This document shows, one piece after another, positions 1 to 5,047 of a stretch of 5,047 nt of DNA. The DNA comes from Elusimicrobiota bacterium. Its GTDB lineage: Bacteria; Elusimicrobiota; Elusimicrobia; UBA1565; UBA9628. The position numbers were made by a program, and so were the translations under genes. The stretch spans positions 1-5,047 of the forward strand of contig JAMPYD010000192.1 of assembly GCA_023700845.1 (NCBI GenBank), in the 5' to 3' direction. The stretch's first letter is position 1. Each line of letters starts with the position of its first letter. The notes under the pieces were generated by a model. That model ran no database searches and was not told the origin of the DNA. It saw only the letters and a list, made by a program, of their open reading frames with translations.

Positions 1-176
1 ACTACTCGACCGGGCCCTACACCGCCCGAGGGCTTCAGCGCCTGGCCGTGGTCGCCCAGGAAAACAGGGACTACGAGCTCGCGCGGCAGACGCTTCAGCG
101 CTTCGTCGAGGAGTTCCCCGACCACCGCGACCGGCAGAACGCCGAGAAGCGCCTGGAGGTCATCAAGTTCAGATGA
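1..176 (+). CDS. TPR-repeat protein, C-terminal end only (5' truncated by window edge)
   Basis: The frame whose codons begin at base 3 stays open to the TGA at 174-176 and encodes the last 57 residues of a protein. Residues about 13-43 of this fragment fit one tetratricopeptide repeat. The first helix has the small-residue pattern LAVVA, followed by the turn NRDY. The second helix carries LARQTL and FVEEFP and ends in the P-D-H turn typical of TPRs. A last charged helix (QNAEKRLEVIKF) follows and then the stop. This pattern is seen in periplasmic or envelope TPR proteins such as BamD/YfiO and CpoB/YbgF, but also in many cytoplasmic ones. The signal sequence and the rest of the protein lie outside the window, so the family cannot be named. 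The stop overlaps the next start by four bases (ATGA), which suggests co-translation with the HTH gene. Confidence 0.75.
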   Translation, partial: YSTGPYTARGLQRLAVVAQENRDYELARQTLQRFVEEFPDHRDRQNAEKRLEVIKFR

Positions 177-568
177 GCGCGCTTCCCGCGTTCTCGCGGC
201 TCGTCGTGGACGCCATGGCCCGGCGCGGCCTGGGTCTGCGGGAATTGTGCCGCCAGGCGAAGCTCGATCCGTCTTTCCTGTCGAAGGTCCTGACGGGCAA
301 ACGCAATCCGCCGGCCGAGGAGGACGTTTTGCGGCGCATGGCGGCGGCGCTGGAGACCGACGCCGTCGAACTGCTCGTCGCCGCGGGACGCATCCCCGCG
401 GAGTGGAAGTCGTTGACCAGCGATCCCGAGCTTCTTCGCCGCGTCGACGCGATCGCGAGCTCCGCTCCCCGCCGGCCCGTCGCGGCGGCGTCGAGGGCTC
501 CCGCCCCGAGGCTCTCGACCTCGCTGCCGTTCTCCTCCTCCAAACCCCTCGACGAGGAGCTGCTTTAA
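173..568 (+). CDS. small XRE/Cro-C1-type helix-turn-helix protein, function unknown
   Basis: This 131-residue protein has an N-terminal HTH of the lambda-repressor/XRE type at about residues 6-68. The segment LRELCRQAKLDPSFLSKVL (22-40) is the classic pair of helices: an 'LRELC..A.L' positioning helix, then the 'DPSFLSKVLTGKR' recognition helix. It is followed by 'PP..EDVLRRMAAAL' and the 'LLVAAGRIP' segment common after XRE domains. Residues about 95-131 are Ala/Ser/Pro-rich and look disordered, ending in a short acidic tail (DEELL). No enzyme or membrane domain is visible, so it is probably a cytoplasmic DNA-binding regulator; its target is unknown. The start is ATG 173, overlapping the upstream stop, with GGAGGT at 155-160 (12-base spacing, rather long). 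dprA begins 3 bases after its stop, so the two are almost certainly co-transcribed. A role in competence or recombination control is only a guess from position. Confidence 0.85.
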   Translation: MSALPAFSRLVVDAMARRGLGLRELCRQAKLDPSFLSKVLTGKRNPPAEEDVLRRMAAALETDAVELLVAAGRIPAEWKSLTSDPELLRRVDAIASSAPRRPVAAASRAPAPRLSTSLPFSSSKPLDEELL

Positions 569-571
569 CTC

Positions 572-1681
572 ATGTCCGTCCCCTGGACCGACCGTCAGCG
601 CTGGGCCGCGCGTTTGAACGTCCTGACCCCTCCGCGCCGCGCCTGGGACATACTCAATGAGTTGGGCCCGGAAGGTCTCCCCAATTCTTCCGATATGGAT
701 TGGGCCCGCGTCAGCGGGGCGGACCTCGGAGACGTCGTTCACTGGCGCCGCGCCGCCCTGGCCTTCGACGCCGCCGCCGAGGAGCTCCGCTGCCGTTCGT
801 TGGGCGCCCGTCTCATCGTCCGGGGAGATCCGGAATACCCCGATCTCCTCGCCTCGATCTACGACCCCCCGCTGGCCCTCTACGTCCAGGGCTCCATTTC
901 CTCCGCGTCCGCCGTCGCGGTCGTGGGCACCCGCGTCCCGACCCCCTACGGCCGCCGCATGGCCCGCGGCCTGGCCGGGGACGCCTCCCGGGCCGGCCTG
1001 GTCGTCGTCAGCGGCCTGGCCCGCGGCATCGACGCCGAGGCCCACCTGGCCGCTTTGGGCGCCAAGGGGCCGACCTGGGCCGTCCTGGGGACCGGCCTGG
1101 GCCACGTCTACCCCGCCGAGAACGCCGGCCTGGCCCGCCGCATCGTCGCGGAGGGGGGCGCGATGCTCTCCGAGCGTCCGATCGGCACCGGCCCCACCCC
1201 GGACGTGTTCCCGCGGCGCAACCGCGTCGTCGCCGGCCTCGCCTGGGGCGTCGTGGTCGTGGAGGGCCGTCATAAGTCGGGCTCCTTGATCACCGCCCGC
1301 CTCGCCTTGGAGGAGGGGCGGGACGTCTGGGCCGTTCCCGGCCCGGCCGACTCGGTCATGTCCGAGGCGCCCCACCGGCTCATCGGCGAGGGCGCCAAGC
1401 TGGCGTCCGGCGTTTCCGACATACTGGCCGCCTTGCCGGAGGGTCATCTCTTGGAGGCGAGGAAGGCCCCTGTTCCGGCCCCCGCGCGGCGCCTGCCTCC
1501 GACGGAGGAAGAGGCCTCGGTCATGGCCTTGCTGGGCTCCGACGCCCTCTCCTTAGATGAACTGGTCCAGCTGTCGGGGCTTGACACCACACGCATTTCC
1601 TCTATAATGTTCGGGCTGGAGTTGAAGGAAAGAGTATTCTCCGTCCCTGGAAACCGCTATGCCCAAAAAGAAGCCCGCTGA
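572..1681 (+). CDS. dprA: DNA-processing protein DprA/Smf (RecA loader on single-stranded DNA)
   Basis: DprA binds incoming single-stranded DNA in the cytoplasm during natural transformation, protects it and loads RecA; many species that are not known to be competent also keep it. At 369 residues the protein has normal length. Residues about 8-65 form a helical SAM/HhH-like N-terminal region. Residues about 75-290 are the Rossmann-like core with all family signatures: YPDLL (89-93), VVGTR (117-121, with the DNA-contacting Arg), SGLARGIDAEAH (147-158), YPAEN (180-184), SERPIG (200-205), FPRRNRVVAGLA (213-224) and KSGSLITA (235-242). Residues about 305-366 form a C-terminal winged-helix (DML1-like) domain. 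One small deviation is SEAPHRLI where relatives usually carry a G-x-N/H-x-LI pattern. The ATG start has GAGGAG at 554-559 and lies 3 bases after the HTH gene. The 3' end carries a promoter and overlaps topA by 23 bases. The gene looks intact. Confidence 0.97.
   Translation: MSVPWTDRQRWAARLNVLTPPRRAWDILNELGPEGLPNSSDMDWARVSGADLGDVVHWRRAALAFDAAAEELRCRSLGARLIVRGDPEYPDLLASIYDPPLALYVQGSISSASAVAVVGTRVPTPYGRRMARGLAGDASRAGLVVVSGLARGIDAEAHLAALGAKGPTWAVLGTGLGHVYPAENAGLARRIVAEGGAMLSERPIGTGPTPDVFPRRNRVVAGLAWGVVVVEGRHKSGSLITARLALEEGRDVWAVPGPADSVMSEAPHRLIGEGAKLASGVSDILAALPEGHLLEARKAPVPAPARRLPPTEEEASVMALLGSDALSLDELVQLSGLDTTRISSIMFGLELKERVFSVPGNRYAQKEAR
1581..1608 (+). promoter_or_regulatory. consensus sigma-70 promoter for topA, inside the 3' end of dprA
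   Basis: TTGACA at 1581-1586 and TATAAT at 1603-1608 match the housekeeping -35 and -10 consensus exactly. They are separated by 16 bases, one short of the optimum. The predicted start is near base 1615, giving a leader of about 44 bases before the topA ATG. The motif lies in dprA codons for LDTTRISSIM and uses codons otherwise scarce in this G+C-rich gene (ctt, aca, att, tct, ata), as if sequence was kept for the promoter. No A/T-rich UP element is apparent upstream. Transcription from here would express topA, xer and following genes independently of the upstream genes. This is predicted from sequence only. Confidence 0.75.
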
Positions 1682-4118
1682 AAAGAAGCCCGCCAAGGCG
1701 TCTAAAGCCGCCAAAGGCGCTCCCAAAGCCTCCGCCAAGGAGCCCGCGGTCGAAAAGGCCCCCAAAGCCTCCAAGGCCCCCAAGGCGACCCGCACCGGCC
1801 CCAGCCTCCTGGTCGTCGAGTCTCCGGCCAAGGAAAGAACGATTTCCCGCTTCCTTAAGAATGAATTCGTGGTCAAGTCCTCGTTCGGCCACGTCCGCGA
1901 CCTCCCCGTGCGCAAGATCGGCGTCAACGTCGACGACGATTTTTCGCCCCAGTACGTCGTCCTGCCCCGGGCGAAGAAGATTCTGGCCGAGTTCAAGTCC
2001 CTCGTCTCGAAGGCCGCCTTCGTCTACCTCGCGACCGACCATGACCGCGAGGGAGAGTCCATCGCCTGGCACCTGGTCGACATGCTCAAGCTGAAGCCCG
2101 ACCAGGTCAAGCGCATCACCTTCCACGAGATCACGCCGACCGCGATCAAGGCCGCCATCGCCGAGCCGCGCGCCATCGACGAGAACCTCGTGCACGCCCA
2201 GCAGGCCCGGCGCGTCATCGACCGCCTCGTCGGCTACAAGCTCTCGCCGCTGCTCTGGGCCAAGATCCAGAGCGGCCTGTCCGCCGGCCGCGTGCAGTCC
2301 GTCGCCGTGCGCCTGCTCGCCGAGCGCGAGCACGAGATCAAGGACTTCGCCTCCGAGGGCTACTGGACCTTGACCGCCGCCCTCGAGAAGGACGGCGCGC
2401 CGCCCGTGTTCGACGCCAAGCTCTCGATCTGGAAGAAGGAGAAGGTCGAGACGACCCGCACCTACGACCTTTTTTCGGAGCAGTACCGCGTCAAGGCGAC
2501 GACCTTGCGCACCGCCGAGGACATGGACACCGTGTCCAAGACCGTCCAGGGCGGGACGTTCAAGGTGGTCAAGGTCGAGAAGAAGGAGGTGCGCCGCCGC
2601 CCGCCGCCCCCGTTCTCGACGTCGACCTTGCAGCAGGCCGCCTCCCAGAAGATGGGCTTCGCGGCCGAGCGCACGATGCGCATCGCCCAGTCCCTCTACG
2701 AAGGCGTCGACCTCGGCGGCACGGACCCGGCCGGTCTGATCACCTACATGCGCACGGACTCGTTCTCGATCGCGAAGACCGCGGCCGAGGAATGCGCGGC
2801 GTTCGTGAAGGAAACCTACGGCGCGCCCTACGCCCCGGCGGAGTTCCCGACCTACCAGACCAAGTCGCGCGGCGCCCAGGAAGCCCACGAGGCCATCCGG
2901 CCGACGAGCGTCCTGCGCACCCCCGACGAGGTCCGCAAGTTCCTCAACCCCGACCAGATCCGGCTCTATGAGCTGATCTGGAAGCGCTTCGTCGCGTCGC
3001 AGATGATCGAGGCGACCTACGACACCGCGTCGGCCGACATCGAGAACGGCGACTCCCTGTTCCATTGCACGGGCCGCACGCTCAAGAGCGAGGGCTTCCT
3101 GCGCGTCTACCGCGACGCCCCCAAGGGCGACGAGGAAGCCGAGGAGGAGGGCAGCCGCCTGCCCCCGCTGAAGGAAGGCGACGCGTTGAAGCTCGTCGAG
3201 CTCAAGCCCGAGGAGCACCGCACCAGCCCGCCCCCGCACTACAACGAGGCGAGCCTCATCCGCGCGATGGAAAAGCACGGCATCGGCCGCCCGTCCACCT
3301 ACGCGCCGACGATCAAGACCATCGTCGACCGCGGCTACGTGCGCCGGAACATGAAGGACCGCAAGCTCATCCCGACCGAGCTCGGCATCCTCGTGACCGA
3401 GAAGCTCAAGGGCCATTTCCCCGACGTCGTCAGCCTGACCTACACCGCCAACGTCGAGGCCCAGCTCGACAAGATCGCCGAGGGCCAGCAGGGCTGGACC
3501 GAGGTGGTGAAGTCGTTCTACGCCCCGTTCTCGAAGGCGCTCGTCGCCGCCGAGACCGAGATGGAGGCCTCGCGCATCGAGCCGAAGATGTCCGACGAGC
3601 TGTGCCCGATCTGCACGGCGCCCATGCTCATCCGCGAGAGCCGCTTCGGCAAGTACCTGTCCTGCTCGACCTTCCCCAAGTGCAAGGGCAAGATCCAGCT
3701 CACGCCCGAGGGCCAGAAGGTCGTCCTCGAGCTGACCGGCGAGAACTGCGACCTGTGCGGCAAGCCGATGGTCATCCGCACCGGCCGCAAGGGCAAGTTC
3801 ATGGCCTGCTCCGGCTACCCGGAGTGCAAGAACACCTTCTCGCTCGACGCCGACGGCAAGAAGATCGAGGGGTCCAGGCCCCTCCAGACGACCCGCCCGT
3901 GCAACAAGTGCCAGAAGCACATGTGGCTGCGCGTCGGCAAACGCGGCTTCTTCCTCACCTGCCCCGGCTACCCCAAGTGCCGCAACTTGAAGCCGGTGTC
4001 GAAGGAAGAGGGCGAGAAGCTGCGCGTCGAGGGCGAGGCCATGCGCGCCGCCCAGATCGCCGCCCGCAAGGCCGCCGAGGCGGCGGCCGCCGCCGCCGCG
4101 CCGACGGCGCCGAGCTGA
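1659..4118 (+). CDS. topA: DNA topoisomerase I (type IA, omega protein)
   Basis: TopA relaxes negative supercoils by cutting one strand through a 5'-phosphotyrosine bond and passing the other strand. The protein has 819 residues. Residues 1-47 are a Lys/Ala/Pro-rich tail. The Toprim domain (about 49-155) contains LLVVESPAK with Glu54 and TDHDREGESIAWH with the metal-binding Asp127, Asp129 and Glu131. The central type IA domain carries the active site ITYMRTDS, with nucleophile Tyr363 and Arg365, then QEAHEAIRPT (407-416) and HGIGRPSTYA (540-549). Three Cys4 zinc ribbons follow, each C-x2-C-x16-C-x5-C: Cys649/652/669/675, Cys697/700/717/723 and Cys748/751/768/774. The protein ends in an Ala-rich helix (about 787-815). 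ATG 1659 is the only ATG before the Toprim domain; it has only a weak GGA at 1649-1651 as ribosome site and lies 22 bases inside dprA. The xer gene starts 10 bases after the stop. All catalytic residues are present. Confidence 0.98.
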   Translation: MPKKKPAEKKPAKASKAAKGAPKASAKEPAVEKAPKASKAPKATRTGPSLLVVESPAKERTISRFLKNEFVVKSSFGHVRDLPVRKIGVNVDDDFSPQYVVLPRAKKILAEFKSLVSKAAFVYLATDHDREGESIAWHLVDMLKLKPDQVKRITFHEITPTAIKAAIAEPRAIDENLVHAQQARRVIDRLVGYKLSPLLWAKIQSGLSAGRVQSVAVRLLAEREHEIKDFASEGYWTLTAALEKDGAPPVFDAKLSIWKKEKVETTRTYDLFSEQYRVKATTLRTAEDMDTVSKTVQGGTFKVVKVEKKEVRRRPPPPFSTSTLQQAASQKMGFAAERTMRIAQSLYEGVDLGGTDPAGLITYMRTDSFSIAKTAAEECAAFVKETYGAPYAPAEFPTYQTKSRGAQEAHEAIRPTSVLRTPDEVRKFLNPDQIRLYELIWKRFVASQMIEATYDTASADIENGDSLFHCTGRTLKSEGFLRVYRDAPKGDEEAEEEGSRLPPLKEGDALKLVELKPEEHRTSPPPHYNEASLIRAMEKHGIGRPSTYAPTIKTIVDRGYVRRNMKDRKLIPTELGILVTEKLKGHFPDVVSLTYTANVEAQLDKIAEGQQGWTEVVKSFYAPFSKALVAAETEMEASRIEPKMSDELCPICTAPMLIRESRFGKYLSCSTFPKCKGKIQLTPEGQKVVLELTGENCDLCGKPMVIRTGRKGKFMACSGYPECKNTFSLDADGKKIEGSRPLQTTRPCNKCQKHMWLRVGKRGFFLTCPGYPKCRNLKPVSKEEGEKLRVEGEAMRAAQIAARKAAEAAAAAAAPTAPS
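1722..1772 (+). repeat. short direct repeat in the TopA N-terminal tail
   Basis: CCCAAAGCCTCC occurs exactly at 1722-1733 and again at 1761-1772, 39 bases (13 codons) apart and in the topA frame. The units encode PKAS at residues 22-25 and 35-38; a related PKAT follows at 41-44. The repeat belongs to a low-complexity stretch that builds the Lys/Ala/Pro tail. It probably arose by slippage or unequal duplication and is not a separate element. Confidence 0.7.
2438..2475 (+). other. terminator-like hairpin with an alternative stem, inside topA
   Basis: AAGGTCG (2442-2448) is perfectly complementary to CGACCTT (2465-2471), with a 16-base loop. The stem ends in a run of six T (2470-2475); two of these T are in the stem, and G-U/A-U pairs could extend it outward. 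The same left arm can instead form a tight hairpin, GGTCG-AGA-CGACC (2444-2456). The T run is written with ctt and ttt codons in a gene that otherwise strongly prefers C-ending codons. The loop is large and the site is coding, so this may well be chance; function is unproven. Confidence 0.25.
4062..4112 (+). repeat. GCC-rich low-complexity tract encoding the TopA C-terminal Ala helix
   Basis: The tract is an imperfect run of gcc/gcg codons at the 3' end of topA, encoding an almost pure alanine stretch broken by a few charged residues and closing with PTAPS. It contains several overlapping short inverted repeats (for example GCCGCC at 4071-4076 with GGCGGC at 4079-4084). No T run follows, so it does not look like an intrinsic terminator. 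Slippage between related strains would be expected here. Confidence 0.6.
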
Positions 4119-4128
4119 CGGCCGGGTC

Positions 4129-5031
4129 ATGGCGACCGAAGCGCCTCCGGGGCCGATGCGCCTCCAGTCCGAGCGCTTTCTGACCCATCTGCGCGCGACG
4201 CGCAACTACAGCCCGCACACCCTGCGGGCTTACGGCAAGGACCTGGAGGCGTTCGTCGTCAAATACCCCGGCCTGGAGCCGTCCGCCATCGAGCGCGTGC
4301 ACGTGCGCGCCTTCCTCGCCGACCTCCAGAAGGAGGGGGGGCTGGCCCGTGCCACGATCCTGCGGCGCATGGCGGCCCTGCGCTCCTTCGTCAAATACCT
4401 GCGCTCCGCGGGCCTGCTGAAGGGAAACCCGGTCTTCGGCGTGCCGCTGCCCAAGCGGGGCCGCCCCCTGCCCAAGTTCCTGACTGAAAACGAGATGGCG
4501 GAGCTGATGTCGGTCCCTTCCGGCCCCGATTCGGCCCAGAGGCTGCGGGACCGCGCCCTCATCGAGCTGATCTACTCCTCGGGCCTGCGCCGCGCCGAGG
4601 TCGTCTCCCTCAACTGCGGCGACGTCGACTACATGTCCGGGACCGTCCGCGTCTTCGGCAAGGGCTCCAAGGAGCGCGTCGTCCCTGTCGGCGACGGCGC
4701 GCTGAAGGCCCTGCGGGCCTACCTTCAGGGCCGCCGCCACGAGGACGCCGAGCCGATGTTCACCGGCCCCTCGGGAAAGCGCCTGTCCGACGCCGGCCTG
4801 GTCTTCATCCTCTCGCGCTGGGTCAAGGCCAGCGCCCTCAAGAAGAAGATCACGCCCCACGTCCTGCGCCACAGCTTCGCCACCCACCTGATGAACCGCG
4901 GCTGCGACATCCGCATGGTCCAGGAGATGCTCGGCCACGTCAGCCTGCAGACCACCCAAATCTATACCCACGTCTCCCTCGACCGGATGAAGGAAGTCTA
5001 CAAGGACTCCCACCCGAGAAGCTCCAAATGA
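4129..5031 (+). CDS. xerC: site-specific tyrosine recombinase XerC/XerD type (chromosome dimer resolution)
   Basis: Xer recombinases act at the dif site near the replication terminus, with FtsK, to resolve chromosome dimers. The protein has 300 residues, the usual length. Residues about 12-95 are the SAM-like core-binding domain (RNYSPHTLRAYGKDLEAF at 24-41). Residues about 115-290 are the catalytic domain. Every catalytic residue is visible: Arg154 in SSGLRRAEV, Lys178 in FGKGSKERVVPV, His244 and Arg247 in TPHVLRHSFATHL, His270 in EMLGHVSLQTTQIYTHV, and nucleophile Tyr279. The position just after topA matches XerC/CodV of other bacteria, but XerC and XerD cannot be separated on motifs alone, and some lineages have a single Xer. 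ATG 4129, 10 bases after topA, has only a poor ribosome site; ATG 4156 (Met10) is a possible alternative that keeps the whole domain. The gene contains a G7 run at 4335-4341, in frame. Confidence 0.93.
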   Translation: MATEAPPGPMRLQSERFLTHLRATRNYSPHTLRAYGKDLEAFVVKYPGLEPSAIERVHVRAFLADLQKEGGLARATILRRMAALRSFVKYLRSAGLLKGNPVFGVPLPKRGRPLPKFLTENEMAELMSVPSGPDSAQRLRDRALIELIYSSGLRRAEVVSLNCGDVDYMSGTVRVFGKGSKERVVPVGDGALKALRAYLQGRRHEDAEPMFTGPSGKRLSDAGLVFILSRWVKASALKKKITPHVLRHSFATHLMNRGCDIRMVQEMLGHVSLQTTQIYTHVSLDRMKEVYKDSHPRSSK

Positions 5032-5047
5032 GCATAATGGTGCCAGG
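5028..5047 (+). CDS. start of the next gene, truncated by window edge (possibly hslV)
   Basis: ATG 5028 overlaps the xer stop (ATGA) and opens a frame to the window end encoding MSIMVPG (the last codon is incomplete, but ggN is Gly). The ATGA junction repeats the coupling seen at 173-176. By analogy with the codV-clpQ-clpY order, the gene could be hslV/clpQ, whose peptides often have a few residues, sometimes ending in Gly, before the catalytic threonine. Seven residues cannot prove this. A second in-frame ATG at 5037 is also possible as the start. Confidence 0.4.

Noticed and set aside
518..530. STSLPF in the HTH protein tail as a beta-clamp-binding or SSB-like peptide
   Set aside because: It lacks the key Gln of the clamp motif and is not at the C-terminus as in SSB; the match is too weak.
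652..662. Perfect 11-base palindrome ACTCAATGAGT in early dprA as a possible operator for the HTH protein
   Set aside because: Only five bases per arm, a single copy and a coding location; I found no second matching copy near a promoter.
95..1447. Minus-strand open frame of 450 codons opposite the HTH gene and dprA
   Set aside because: It is a shadow frame: Gly/Arg/Ala-rich, without motifs, and spans two well-supported plus-strand genes and their junction.
1562..1570. CTGGTCCAG inverted repeat 10 bases upstream of the topA -35 box
   Set aside because: Four-base arms are too short to separate from chance in this composition.
1659..1681. A-rich stretch at the dprA-topA overlap as a programmed frameshift making a DprA-TopA fusion
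   Set aside because: No proper X-XXY-YYZ heptamer is in the dprA frame, and reaching the topA frame needs a +1 (or -2) shift; topA has its own ATG and promoter.
4071..4128. G+C-rich inverted repeats at the topA end as a possible terminator
   Set aside because: They arise from GCC-type alanine codons, have almost no loop, and no T run follows; xer starts 10 bases after topA, which argues for read-through.
3065..4183. Plus-strand frame of 372 codons overlapping the second half of topA
   Set aside because: It is Arg/Pro/Gly-rich with no domain, produced by the alternate frame of C-ending codons; the topA frame carries the zinc ribbons here.
1602..4205. Very long minus-strand open frame (867 codons) opposite topA
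   Set aside because: It is a mirror of the strongly biased codon use of topA in G+C-rich DNA; its translation is low-complexity (Leu/Gly/Ala/Arg/Asp-rich) with no domain motif, while the plus strand encodes a fully recognisable enzyme.
3955..5013. Minus-strand open frame of 352 codons opposite xer
   Set aside because: It is a shadow of the Xer gene, whose six catalytic residues are all intact on the plus strand.

Overview
The window is a compact, all-plus-strand, G+C-rich (about two thirds by eye) bacterial gene cluster. No intergenic gap exceeds 10 bases, and four genes are complete. There are no mobile elements, CRISPR arrays, rRNAs or tRNAs. The layout is: the 3' end of a TPR-repeat protein (1-176), a small XRE-type helix-turn-helix protein (173-568), DprA/Smf (572-1681), DNA topoisomerase I TopA (1659-4118), a Xer tyrosine recombinase (4129-5031), and the first seven codons of one more gene (from 5028).

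The dprA-topA-xer order is a conserved bacterial neighbourhood. In Bacillus subtilis it reads smf-topA-trmFO(gid)-codV(xerC)-clpQ(hslV)-clpY(hslU)-codY. Here trmFO is absent between topA and xer. The organism cannot be fixed from the sequence. A G+C-rich, probably uncultured-type bacterium would fit; Elusimicrobiota is one guess from the overall look of the proteins, held with low confidence.

The genes share a theme of DNA handling. DprA loads RecA on incoming single strands, TopA relaxes negative supercoils, and Xer resolves chromosome dimers. The four-base ATGA overlaps at 173-176 and 5028-5031, and the 3- and 10-base gaps, indicate an operon with translational coupling. topA starts 22 bases inside dprA and appears to have its own promoter: an exact TTGACA / 16-base spacer / TATAAT inside the last codons of dprA. 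That is the most distinctive regulatory signal in the window.

Overall this is a housekeeping region. I did not find a clearly new biological system. The points most worth a second look are the consensus promoter embedded in dprA, the Lys/Ala/Pro-rich N-terminal tail on TopA, and the unassigned HTH protein coupled to dprA.
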